A DNA stretch of 64,000 nt from Dimorphilus gyrociliatus (taxonomy: Eukaryota; Annelida; Polychaeta; Dinophilidae). The notes under the pieces are model-generated. The model was not told the origin of the DNA, ran no database searches, and worked only from the letters and a program-made list of their open reading frames with translations. This document shows positions 1 through 11,355 of the stretch, one piece after another. The translations under genes and the position numbers were made by a program. The stretch spans positions 1,309,501 through 1,373,500 of the forward strand of contig CAJFCJ010000001.1 in the NCBI GenBank assembly GCA_904063045.1, in the 5' to 3' direction. Every line of letters begins with the position of its first letter. Positions within the stretch are counted from its first letter, which is position 1.

Positions 1-3000
1 AAAAAGTCTAAAAAAGAATTAATTTCCTTCGTAGAGTCTATTGTTGTATTGAAGAAGAAAATTATGTAACTTAAGTGATAATTGAAAGTGAGAACAACGT
101 AATTATAAGAGGTAAGGGATAGGAAATAAATAGAAAAAGGCAATTCTAATTTCAATTATTGATTGGCTTATGAAAGTGATATAGGAAAAAAATTTGACTC
201 TATTTACCTCCAACGTCTTCGGGAGCAATCTGGATTGAGAGACTCTTCTTTAGGAAACCGGAAACTGTACTCTTTCTTCTAGCTCTTGGCTTTTTGACTT
301 GGGAACACTTTCGAGAAATTGAATCGAGTATGCGATACGTTGATTTGGCACTGCTAACTTGAAATGCTCCAATATATTCCAATAAATTATCAACTTTAAA
401 GGAAAATATCGAAAAATAGATGTTAGAAAAATAACATAATTGATAAAATTCATAATATATAAATCGTACTATCTGGCGAATCGTCAGCTTCTGTTAAATA
501 AGTTAAACAAGTTGCGCATGAGGTATTCATAAAATCTTGTATAAAACCAAGTTGAACTCTATAAACAAAGTATTACCATTAACTAAATAAAATAATAATA
601 TAAATATATATTGAGTAAAATTCACCTTGTTCCATTTATATAACCTGTCTGCAGTTTTTTCATAGTAGCTATGAGGGCAGGATGTAGATTATTCTTGAAA
701 TCTGTTGAAAAGTTTATACTTTTATATAAAAAACAATATACCGATCACACCAACCATACGCTATACGAAAACAAGGAACAATGAAAATAGGTCTCCCCAT
801 ACCCATCCATGAGTTTTTCAAATATAAAAGATTATTTTTGAAACCATCTATTAGATATTCAATATCATGCACCATATAGAAGGTATCAGCATCAGAGAAC
901 TGCAAAGCGTCAGAAACTCATTCAGAGGGAAAGGACAGGAGAAATATTTTATTTAAAATGGAACATAGAATGTATACCGAAGTTGATTAAAGAGGTTTGA
1001 TTGCATAAAAAAAGATGCAAATTAAGAGTTTCTTTTAGTATTAAGCCTAAATAACAATCCAAAGCTAAACGATCTCGAATAAACAAAACAAATATGCCAT
1101 CCATTAGGAAACTACTTAAGAAATGAAAGGATAGTCTAATATCTTATAACTTAATCATTTTCTATAAAGTTGATTAATGCCTATCCTTAATTTCCCAGTT
1201 TTTGATACAATATTACAGGTGAACATCAATCATAATTTACCCAATAATGACTGCTTGATTGGGAACACCATTAGAGGCCTCCCAATATTGTTCCAGTATC
1301 TTTGTAAGTGTTGAACGTCTGTTTTGAGCATATCCAGCAGTAGTTCCAGATCAAGAGGTAAGTAAAATTCTTGCTTATCTACAAACTTTTTTGAATTTTC
1401 GATCGATATATATATTTTGTAATCAACCTCGATATAGAAGAGAAAATCCTAGAAAAATCTTTTACCTGAGGCATAAACACTAGAGTCTTATCTCCCAAAG
1501 TATAGAGTTTACTAGTTGCTAAAATGCCTGCCATTTCAGTCGGTCTTCCAGTAAGACCCAATTTAGAATTCTTTCCTGTAAGTACATTTGTAAATTATAA
1601 ATCCTCTCTCGTGCTTGTATATTTACTTACCCAAATGAGAGAAAATATGGCTTAATACTTTTGCAGGATAAACTTGAACGGGTGAAGCTTCCGCTAATGT
1701 TTGAACCTTAATATCGTTTTCCGCCAGCTTTTCTTGAATCTTTTCATCTTCTGCCAGAATAACAACTACAAAGAAAACAAAAAAAAATTGATATTAAACT
1801 TTAAAGCTATGTAAATAAATATAAATAGATTACCTTGAACAACTAAATCAGGCTTTTGTTCTGTTACTAATCTCCTATTTAAAGGATCAATTTCACCAGG
1901 TGATAAAAATCCCTATTGGAAAAACATATATCAATATTATTAATTAAACTGCCAAAAAATAAGTGGTTTACCTCCATCAGTAACTTGCATAAAATATATA
2001 ATGATTGTCCCCAAGTTTGAGGAACTTTACCAATTGGCTCTCTGATTTGACTGCCTGGATTGTAGCATTCTTCCTCAACTTTATGTGCTGGCACTCGGTA
2101 CATTTCGGGCATTAATTTTATACCATCCTCTCCTTTGATCATTAAACTTTCCAGTATTGTCATATATTTTTCAATATCAGCCTTAGTATCGTTAAAAATT
2201 GCATCCAATACAAAGAATGCAATAAATAAAGGCCATTCGCATTCGATATTCTCAAACATACTTAATTCCCACGGTTCGTAGTGTAATCTGTTAGGATCTT
2301 CTCTGGCTGTCTTGTATCCATCTCTAATGAATCTACAACATCCATATTCGCCCTAATATCGATATGCAAAAGTGAAAATAAATCGTAAATTGAACCAAAA
2401 TAATAAACAACTAGTACCATTAATTTATCAACAATAGTATTTTTCGTTAATTGTATTAAATCTTGATCATCAACCGCGAAAGCAGGATAGCTAATTATTC
2501 CCATAAGTGCGGCGTCGACCTCTTTCGAATTAGATTCTCGAGGTAAAACTGATTGAAGAATAGCTTGACATTGCTGGGCTTCATCTGGTAAAACGTGTAT
2601 GACGGAATAGGGTCCACCTCTAGCTCCGAACAGGTCTAGTTCATTCATAGCTTCTAGAGCAGCCTTCGCCATACCTATGGAGGTTGTATTCAATTCTGGT
2701 AGACCGTGGTTTGTCTTATCTCCCCTTTCCCAAATACCATAATCCTAATAAAAAATATTTGTGTTCCTAAATACTATTTCATTAAATGGTATGAAGGGAA
2801 TATTTACAGGAGTTCTATAGGCCGATTGAATATAAAATACTAAATTTTGAATGAAGGAGACTTCATCCATCGTGTATATAATTTGTAAACCGGAAGCAGT
2901 CATTTGAGCCAAAATTAACAAGTAGAAGGAAGTGGCATCGATTTGAAGATGACCCCAACCATCGTCGCTCACAACTGTAGCCCCAGTTGTAACGCTATAT

Positions 3001-3471
3001 TTTGCATGGAGAGCATCTTTTGGAGATTGTCTGTTATATGTATTGTTCAATGTAGGTTTTAAATAGACTCATTAGTAATAGCCTTACGTATATTTAAATT
3101 TTTCAACTTTATTCATTTGTCTCATCATACATGTCAAGAGGCCTCTCATTAATTTTACAACGCTTTGCTCTAATTCATAAGCTTTAGCTCTATCCTCGTC
3201 CAAATCTGCGTTCTTCTTATAAGCTAACGCCAAACCCCAAACAGCTAGAATCGAATACACATTGTCTCTAACCCACGCATGATCGTGAAAAGAATGCTTT
3301 GGATCGGCTGTTGCTGGAAGCAGACCCGTCACCGGATTCTACGGGTAAAAATCTTACTTAATTCTAAAATATCAAACGTCGTCTGTTTTTTACCTGGTGT
3401 TTTAAAATGGTTTTGTAGACCATTCGTTGATAAAAATCAAGTCGTACTCCTGAATTACTGCGTGACCTCAT
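1..3471 (-). CDS. PHKA: Phosphorylase b kinase regulatory subunit alpha (5' part; 3' end lies off the window)
   Basis: Regulatory alpha subunit of the glycogen-mobilising phosphorylase kinase holoenzyme. Exons (5' to 3'): 3394-3471, 3088-3338, 2808-3030, 2418-2744, 1972-2352, 1834-1912, 1631-1765, 1466-1575, then 1241-1385 or the alternative 755-899, 626-701, 470-558, 208-393, 1-37 (partial). This gives about 705 residues of a family usually near 1200. The N-terminus starts [15 protein letters not shown] and continues NPVTGLLPA, typical of alpha rather than beta subunits. The glucoamylase-like (GH15-type) fold follows, with [17 protein letters not shown] and FENIECEWP conserved. Residues from about 630 include a basic stretch with [10 protein letters not shown], not aligned to vertebrate alpha subunits by my recollection; it is a possible PKA-type site. 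Start chosen as the first ATG in frame with the conserved N-terminus. The calmodulin-binding and C-terminal parts are outside the window. Family identity is very secure; the last partial exon is the weakest. Confidence 0.95.
755..899 (-). CDS. PHKA: Alternative PHKA exon 9b, homologous to exon 9a (1241-1385)
   Basis: An open exon of exactly 145 nt lies 3' of exon 9a, which is also 145 nt. Its acceptor follows TTTGCAG and it enters in phase 0, as 9a does after the MPQ codons. It leaves in phase 1 at a GTTGGT donor, again matching 9a. The translation starts [16 protein letters not shown] and contains [12 protein letters not shown]. Exon 9a starts [16 protein letters not shown] and contains [12 protein letters not shown]. 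About 16 of 49 aligned residues are identical. Each exon alone keeps the frame to exon 10 (626-701). Using both (290 nt) or neither shifts the frame, which points to mutually exclusive use. The donor is non-consensus, so a decayed duplicate remains possible. Confidence 0.7.
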
Positions 3472-3601
3472 TTTGGAGGATTAATACAAGAGCTTGACTA
3501 TACCATTACATTTAGTACATATTTTTCGCAGTTATGACCTTGAGGTTTTTCACCTTAAAGCCAAAATATATAAAAGTGCAATAATATTAAGCTAAAGCTT
3601 A

Positions 3602-3613
3602 TGCGCATGCGTA
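3602..3613. promoter_or_regulatory. NRF-1-like palindromic motif upstream of PHKA
   Basis: The bases TGCGCATGCGTA match the NRF-1 palindrome TGCGCATGCGCA at 11 of 12 positions and lie 131 bp upstream of the PHKA start codon. CpG-containing words are rare in this AT-rich intergenic DNA, so it stands out. The regulatory role is inferred. Confidence 0.4.
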
Positions 3614-6600
3614 TTCGTCACAATTTAACAACTGGGTATATATTCCCGCAGTTGATTCGAGTAATAGATTTTGAAACGTTTAAATAGCAAGAGTAAAATA
3701 TGATATTCCATATATTATAGATTAAAAGAATGTCGCTAAGAATAAGGTACAAAATTCCATTTAGAATCTTAACGCAAGAGAGGAATAGGAGATGATATTT
3801 TCCAACTTGTTTATTCAATCTCCCTATTATCACCAATAATTTATATTTAGAATTTCAACAGCGTGCATCAAGGAAAGGAAAAATTTTTGCTTATTTTTAC
3901 AATTACAATAAAATACTTTACCATAAGTATTATTTTCAATCAACAAAATAAAATAAGACCTGAGCGATATAGCGTGACCATATGTAAAAATTTACAAGAA
4001 TTAAGAATGTCCTTGGAGCTAAAAATAATTCTTCGATTTTAATGACAATTTATAATTTCCTGATATTTATATATATATATATATATACAATATTAAAAAG
4101 GGAGGAAATAGCATAAGCCATCTAAAGAAGGGAAAACAAACAAGAAGGTAATTAATGAAAATGGCTTACTTGCAAAAGAAAAGAAGGTTTTTGAAATTTT
4201 TAATTAGTTAAAAAAGGAAATACTTAGAAAAGACTGAAAATATATTCTCCATCTATTATTTAAAGATGTTGATAATATATATCAAAAAAGGTATTTAGTA
4301 TAGACAAAAAGGGGGAGAAGAGTGAAGGTTAGCTGAAATAATGATGAAATTTTTTTTTTATATATTTCTCTATAGATTAGAACATACGTTGAATATTTAT
4401 TTGATATATTACTTTTATTACATTAGATCTTCCACTTCTATTTTCGGTTCTACTATCTTACGTCTATACCTTAAAGTCCTATTTCATTAGGGATTTTACC
4501 TTTATTGCAAAGATATTAATCTCCTTTGAAGTTAAAACGTAAGGCATGTTATACTAGCACCTATATAACTTATTTATCTATTCTAAATAAGAAGTTTCAT
4601 TATTCTCTAGGTACTTTTTATCATTTTAAAGATGAATTTTTGCAAAGTCAACTATAAATGCCATTATGCACTTTTCGAGTCTTGGGAGTACTTTGATCCT
4701 CTTCTCGAGAAATATATAAGAGTAATTTTAGTTCTTCTATATTGTAGAAAAATGACTAAAAGGATCTCTTCGTCCAATCGAATGAAATAACTATACCAAT
4801 TGAAACATAACAACTTATCATCTATCGAATTATTTATTACAGTTAAAGAGAATAATTCAATTGACCATTCATAAAGAAAACCTTTAATATAATTTCAACA
4901 GCTTTTTATTGTCCTATTATTTCTCTCTCCTTCTTGTTTAGACTATTTTTGATATCAACGAAATTATGAATGACATTTTATCCTTTGACAAAAACTTTCA
5001 ATTATCCATAAACCATTATTATAATGTTTTTAAGAATATATGATCAAAATCTCTCTTTTCAGGCTTAAAAAAAGGAGGGAAGGGGGATAAAAAATCTATA
5101 TAAGTTGTTTAAAATTATTAGATTGTTGACTAAATGCACAAACAAGTGATATTCTACTGAATTAAAATATTTTTTTGTTCAGTAATATAATGAAAACGAT
5201 AAAGTTTATATTACAAATGAAATATAAATTATCTATTAACTGTGCTATAATTAAAACTATGAGAATAATGATTATTAATTATTCCTTTGTTGGAACAAAA
5301 AAAAGGCCAATAGAAGAAATGAATGTTTTAAGAGAACGTTATTTTTCTATCTAGGTGTTTGATTAGCGTATTGGATTCAATAGTTTTTAGTACGGACATT
5401 TTGTTCCCTTTATCCCTAATTTCCGTTTCTTCTCATTAAAAGTGACTTGTTGCAGACTACTGAAATCTGCAAAATTTGAATGGTATTATTATATATATAT
5501 ACTGTATATACAGCGTAATGCGTGAATAACAAACTCATGCCAAGAAATCATATCGTTTACGTCAAAGATTTAAGATTATAAAATAGCTGTCTGTCACGTG
5601 GTATTAGAGAGAGAAAAAAAGGAATTTATAATATCATTTAGAAAATTCATGTTTATCAATTTTTCAATAAGAGACAAACTTGTGCAGTAAAAAAAAAATA
5701 TCCGCATTTTCTACTTTATACAGTTGTTAAAGTGTTAAATTATTCAAGTATTCAAGAGATGATCATCTTTCATAGGGGATTAAATCTATATATTAAAGAG
5801 ATTTATCTATTTATAGCATTAGGCATAGCAAACTTGAAAACTATTTATTTAAAATCATAAAATGAATTAATTTACTTTTTATTCTAATTAACAAAATTGT
5901 TTATTTTACTTATGGAAGTTGCAGTATCAACATTCTTCATTCGTACAATTCTCTATTAAACATACACATAGGATTGTTTGTATTTGATTTTTTATCTTAT
6001 AAAAAAACTTAAATGAGGAGATGAATTAAGAGAAAACCAAAAGAAAAGCTTAAACAAATACCTATAAAGTATTCTTTTATTATTGTAGGTTGTTGCTTTC
6101 TTTATCCAGTATACTATCTTCTATATATAGTGTGTATATAGAGTATACTTTCTATATTGCAGTGTTTTTTTTTTTAAAAAAAAAAAGAAACCTAGAAAAT
6201 AAATTTAATAAAACTGTCATAATTCAGTGAATATTGTAAAAAATTTATTATAAAATGATAGACAAACGATTTATAACGGAATTTAAAAAAAGTATATTCT
6301 ATGACTATTCCACTCTTTCAACAACATAATAAACTCTATATATTTAGAGGGAAAAAAAACTAATTTCATCCCTTTGCTGCTGATCAATCGATAGAAAATG
6401 AGTACAGTGTCCGTAATCATCGTCACTTTCCGGTTCGACTCTTATAAACATTTCTTCTTTTGGAAAATTTCCCCTAGGATAGGCTACAATCGTTATTATA
6501 TTCTTATTGATTTTCAAAAGCCAAAATTTTCAATCTATTAAGTAGAAAATGAAGAATTTTTTTTGCCCAATAACTGTGACATATTTAATTTACAGATTTG

Positions 6601-8045
6601 TCTTCTTAAGATGTTTTCTTTCTTTAATTTCTTACAAATAATGTTATATTCACTCACTACTCGATAATCTAGTGGACCTATTGTCAAGTTAGAATTTTTG
6701 GACAGCTGATTATTTATTTAAATTGTATAGATTCTTAATGCAAATAAACCTGAAGTTGATTATCTGATATTGCGTCTCACGTCCTTCAACTCTTTTCTTC
6801 ATCTATACGAGAACTATAAGACTTCTCCTATTTGAATTACAATATGCTACTATTAGTTGTCTTGAATTCTGCATAATTCCGCTCTCATTACTGAAGACGA
6901 AGCGTCCTTATGAAAGATTATCTTTATTTAGAAATGAATAAATCGATAATGTAGAGAAAAGTGTAAATTTTCCTTTAAAAACAACTGTAATATGTTAAGA
7001 AAAGCAAGAATAAATTACAAACCAGCACATTACTTTGTAGATTGATATGTAGCAATCCGGAAATTAGTTAGTTCGACATATAAAATAGTTATTCATGAGA
7101 AAATTAAGCTTTGGTAACAATTCGTTACTATTCGTAAAAACAAAAAATCTTTAAACTTACTTATATATATATAGCTATATTGAACATAATGTACAATGAT
7201 CGATAATCTAATGGATTTATTGAAGAATATTCAAATAACTTTTTTTTCATTCTACCATAAAACATTGACAGTCTTATCGAAATACGAAACTAAGGATATA
7301 ATAGAACATATTTAGATCAATGCTTTTGTCTTTTTTTCTTTCGTTATTCCCTACCTCTTTCTTCTTAAATGTATCCATAATATTCTGTAATTTTTGTTTA
7401 TTCATCGTTAAAAGCCTTATTCTATAATGAACTAATTAGAACAATCAATATTTAAAAAAAAAGAAGAAAAAATAGAATAAAGAACTTAATTATATTAAAT
7501 TTGTATTTTTAATGAAGAATTAATAAATCGTTAGAAAATATGAAACTTTTAATAAAGTTTCAAAAGTAGTATAATTAACATTAAAGATAATAAATGTAGT
7601 TAATTACATATAGACGTATATATAATTTGGAAATTCCCGAATGTCGAAAGGATAATGCAATTCTTTTTTGTCGTTATAGCTAGAATATTTTAAACGAATG
7701 AGATGTTGGAAGACTATAAGGAAGAGGAATGAGAGTAAGTAGAAGAAGAAAAAGGTTAATAAAGGGAAAGAGACTATATACCGTATATATACTACAATTT
7801 CGTGACATTTATTATATAAAAATAATAAGTAAAAAATTACCATAAATTCATTTTTCTAGTAAACTTATTTTATGTGATAAAAAAAAACTGGTTTTAGATG
7901 AAGGTGACAATTCTTATTGTCTAGTCATATTCATTACTGAAAAGGATATAAGGCAATAAAGAAATCACTTGGTTAAACCTAGAATGCCAGTTGTATTACA
8001 ATGAAGTTAACCTTTATACAATTTATATATAGTATATACTATAAA

Positions 8046-8047
<2 letters not shown>

Positions 8048-8075
<28 letters not shown>
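8048..8075. repeat. (TA)n microsatellite
   Basis: An uninterrupted TA dinucleotide run of about 28 bp, one of many in the window. Others lie near 4066-4086, 16735-16752, 17084-17109, 17680-17702, 25669-25694 and 35497-35523. Confidence 0.9.
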
Positions 8076-8076
<1 letters not shown>

Positions 8077-8411
8077 CAAACAAACACCAATCCTAAGGAG
8101 ATGCATAAGAAATAATTATTAATTATAATACAAAAAAATATGAATTATTTATGAATATGATATATAATTTACAGAATATAAAATATGGTTGTAAATTATA
8201 AATATACATTGTTTTCTTATTCTAATAGCTTTTAAATTAAGTGTATATAGAAACTAACATAAGTGCTATATAGTAATATTATTTGTAGGAACGAAATTAT
8301 ATTTTTGTAAAGCATCTCAAGAATACATTTATTTTTTATCGTGTGCAAAAAAAAAAAAAGAAAAAAAAGGGTGATGGGCAACTTAATTTTTCCCTCTTCT
8401 CCCTCTCCCTC

Positions 8412-8437
8412 ACTCACTCTCTCTCTCTCTCTCTCTC
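8412..8437. repeat. (TC)n microsatellite
   Basis: A CT dinucleotide run of about 26 bp inside a pyrimidine-rich stretch. Similar runs lie at about 8731-8746 and 8883-8907, so three (TC)n tracts sit within 500 bp. Confidence 0.9.
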
Positions 8438-8876
8438 TTTATAAGTCAGTTTTTTTTACAGAAGGCCTATATAGACCTATATATATATATATATATTTTT
8501 TTTTTTTTCCCCAGTTACTTTTGTGGGAAAAATGAATGATATTATATTAAAAGCTTACTCTCGAGAACAGATACTGTGAATCGTATATTTTCTATATTCA
8601 GTTTAAATTAACCTTGTATTTTTTAAAGAGTCTAGTTTTTAAGTACTTGACTTATTTTCTTATAGATGAGTAAGAAAACAGAACGGGAAATGGAAAGATA
8701 TGGTAGAACGATTAGTATTGTTACAGTGGTCTCTCTCTCTCTCTCTTTATTTCTTTCTTTCCTTCTCGTTTTGTGTATAAGGTAACAAATTGCTTTATAA
8801 GAATAAAAGAAAACATAAATTGCTTTAAATTAGCTTATTTTTCTCCTTTTCCACTCAAATTCCTCTCTTTCCTTCC

Positions 8877-8907
<31 letters not shown>

Positions 8908-9475
8908 TTTCAAAACTTATGTACAATTTATTTACTTTATAGTACTTTATTACTTCCTCTTATCTTCCTTTCTCCTCTTTCTAATCTCTAAACATAAAGA
9001 GAGAAAATAAAGAAGAAGCAAGAGTATTGTCACATCTTAAAACCATTTTTGAATTGTTTTGCCCATTACCAACTTGCCAGATAGTAATAGAATGAACTGA
9101 AAGGATAATAAGATGATTAGGTCATATGTAAAAAGTTTCCAGAGTCTAATTAATTATTTCCGTAATGTCCTTCAAAGTTAATGATATACTTATAATAATT
9201 AAAAAGCTTTCATCTCTGGTGCATACTTTGATTATAACTAGAAGATTATTAAGAAATTTCTCTAATTACAACCAAACAAAAGTAATTATACAAATGCCAT
9301 TAAAAACTATAACAATATATACATTTTAAATAAATCTCAAGTAATTTATTATTACTGTATAATGTACTTATTATACAATGTACTATAAGGATATACATAT
9401 CACATAGTAGATGCCATATTATATACAGTATTTAGTCATAAATAAATATTAATACGTGTAATAAGCATATTCGAA

Positions 9476-11184
9476 ATGGTTAAGACCCTCATAATTGAAA
9501 TTAGTAGCGGTATACCTTTGAATTTTGTTGAGTTGGTTGAAATGGAACTTGAAATTTTAACAATTGCCCTAATAACTGCCGCATCTTTTGGAGTAGCATG
9601 CTTTTTCTCTATGTTAGGACCCTTTTTCCCTATTATGGTAAGTTGAGTACCTTCATACATGCAATAAGTCTTCCATTTATTTCTTTTTTTTTAAATAGGC
9701 CTTAAAAAAAGGAGCGTCTTTGACTCAAATCGGTTTTATTCTAGCAGTTTTTCCTTTGGTTGTTGCTTTTATCTCTCCGATTGCAGCTAAAGCGGTTCGT
9801 GAGACGTATTTATTTTTCTCTAGATTATTTAAAGGTTAATTAAGACCGTTTTTAGATGGTCTTTATCGGGGTGAAGAGAATGTACGTTACAGGTGTCGTT
9901 GGAACTGGCCTAGTCTCAATTATTTATGGGTTTCTATATCTAGACCCTTTCAAACAAGGCTATAATCTAATTAGTTTCTTTTCTTTCTTTATGTTAAAAA
10001 CAGCACAATAGAATGGATGCCTCAAGGTTATGTTGCTATTTTTGCGAGTTTCACCTTAAGGGCTGCTGAAGCGTTTTTTGCCGCTCCAGCAATGGTCGGC
10101 GTAATGACATTGGTTTCGTTAACTTTTCCCCAGAAAAGATCTTCTATTGCCGTAAAAAAAGACTAGATACAATAAATCCTAATATCAATATCCTTCTAAG
10201 CCAGAAATTACGTCACAGGGCATATCCGGAGCTGCTCAATCGATAGGAATGCTACTAGGGCCAAGTATAGGTTCTTTCCTGTACGCAAGAGGAGGCTTTC
10301 ATCTGCCATTTTTTGTTACGGGTACTATGTATACGTTAATAGGTCTTGTAATGATGCCACTTTTACCATCCCCAAGCCGTTCACCGGAAATCTCACAGAA
10401 ATCAGATTTAACGAGAAAAATGCTATGCAACTCGATTGTTATGATATTATGTTCAAGTCTTGCCGTTATATATTCGGCAATAGGCTATCTTAGCTCTACT
10501 CTAGCAATCCACCTTAAGTCCTCTCTAGGAATGAACGAATACGAAATAGGTTTCACATTTTTAATAGCCCCAGGCATTATTGCAATAGGATCCCCTATGC
10601 TTGGGAGATACAGCGATAAACGAGTAAGTAAATAACTTTTCTACCATAGGAGTTAATTATTTTGTCCACTGAACTCGAAAATTTCGTGCAGAAAAACGGA
10701 TTAAACATTCTGCTATACGGAGGTCTATCGCATGTCGTTGGATTTCTCCTACTTGTGCCTTGGAATATGAATATATCAACCAATTATCGTATCTTTATTG
10801 CTCTAACTTTACTAGGCTTCGGTCTTAGTTCCTTAGTTGTTATTATGCAAGTTATGACGGAAACAGTTGGCCTACCGCCGGACGATATACAAAGCCAAAC
10901 ATCAATAGCAGCTTTTGTTAATACATCCAGATTTATTGGGTATATATAGCTTATTTTAGTATTGTATAATTAAGAAGGCTAATTATCTTCCTTAGTGAAT
11001 TCTTTGGCATGAGCGGTGGTGGAATCCTTATAGATAACTTCTCTTTTACAACTGGATGCTATGCGATGGCTGCTTCTAATTTGGTATGCGTTGTAAGTAA
11101 ATACAATAACCGAAGTGTAGCACAACATGATACAACTACCATTATCAGGTCTTAATGGCAGCAATGAGGAAAATTACAGTGTGA
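9476..11184 (+). CDS. SLC18B1: MFS transporter, SLC18B1-like (vesicular amine/polyamine transporter family)
   Basis: Twelve-helix major-facilitator protein of 428 aa. Exons: 9476-9637, 9699-9794, 9856-9958, 10012-10151, 10219-10623, 10692-10939, 10996-11092, 11149-11184. Helix 1 carries FSMLGPFFP, matching the SLC18B1 helix-1 motif. MLLGPSIGSFLY marks helix 5, GRYSDKR the loop between TM8 and TM9, and GFGLSS a later helix. SLC18B1 is known as a vesicular polyamine transporter in mammals; substrate here is inferred from family only. Intron 3 (9959-10011) appears to use a GC-AG splice pair, the only choice I found that keeps frame across FKQ|EWMPQGY. Intron 2 uses a GTTCGT donor. An in-frame ATG at 9542 could be the true start, removing 22 residues. 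The gene converges on DAGL, with 171 bp between stop codons. Confidence 0.85.
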
Positions 11185-11355
11185 CTCGGATGATTTTATT
11201 ATAAGTAAATAGAGTAAAACATGGCAACATTTTATTTTTTGAAAGCTTAATTTAAAGATAGAACCTATAATCAGTTTAATTGGAATACTTGAAAGATATA
11301 TAAATTCTGCATTTTTTTTTTTTAAATAAGAGATTCTTTGGAACATACAACAAAC

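Larger units (their letters stand above)
3472..9475. other. Gene-free AT-rich block between PHKA and SLC18B1
   Basis: About 6 kb without an open frame that resembles a protein or shows coding structure. It holds PHKA upstream DNA, with a palindromic TGCGCATGCGTA at 3602-3613 about 130 bp before the start codon (NRF-1-like). It also contains (AT)n tracts near 4066-4086 and 8048-8075, (TC)n tracts at about 8412-8437, 8731-8746 and 8883-8907, and poly(A)/poly(T) runs. I saw no tRNA or rRNA signature, but weak RNA genes would escape reading by eye. Confidence 0.6.

Noticed and set aside
3279-3497. 72-codon plus-strand frame
   Set aside because: It is antisense to PHKA exons 1 and 2, whose minus-strand translation matches the family.
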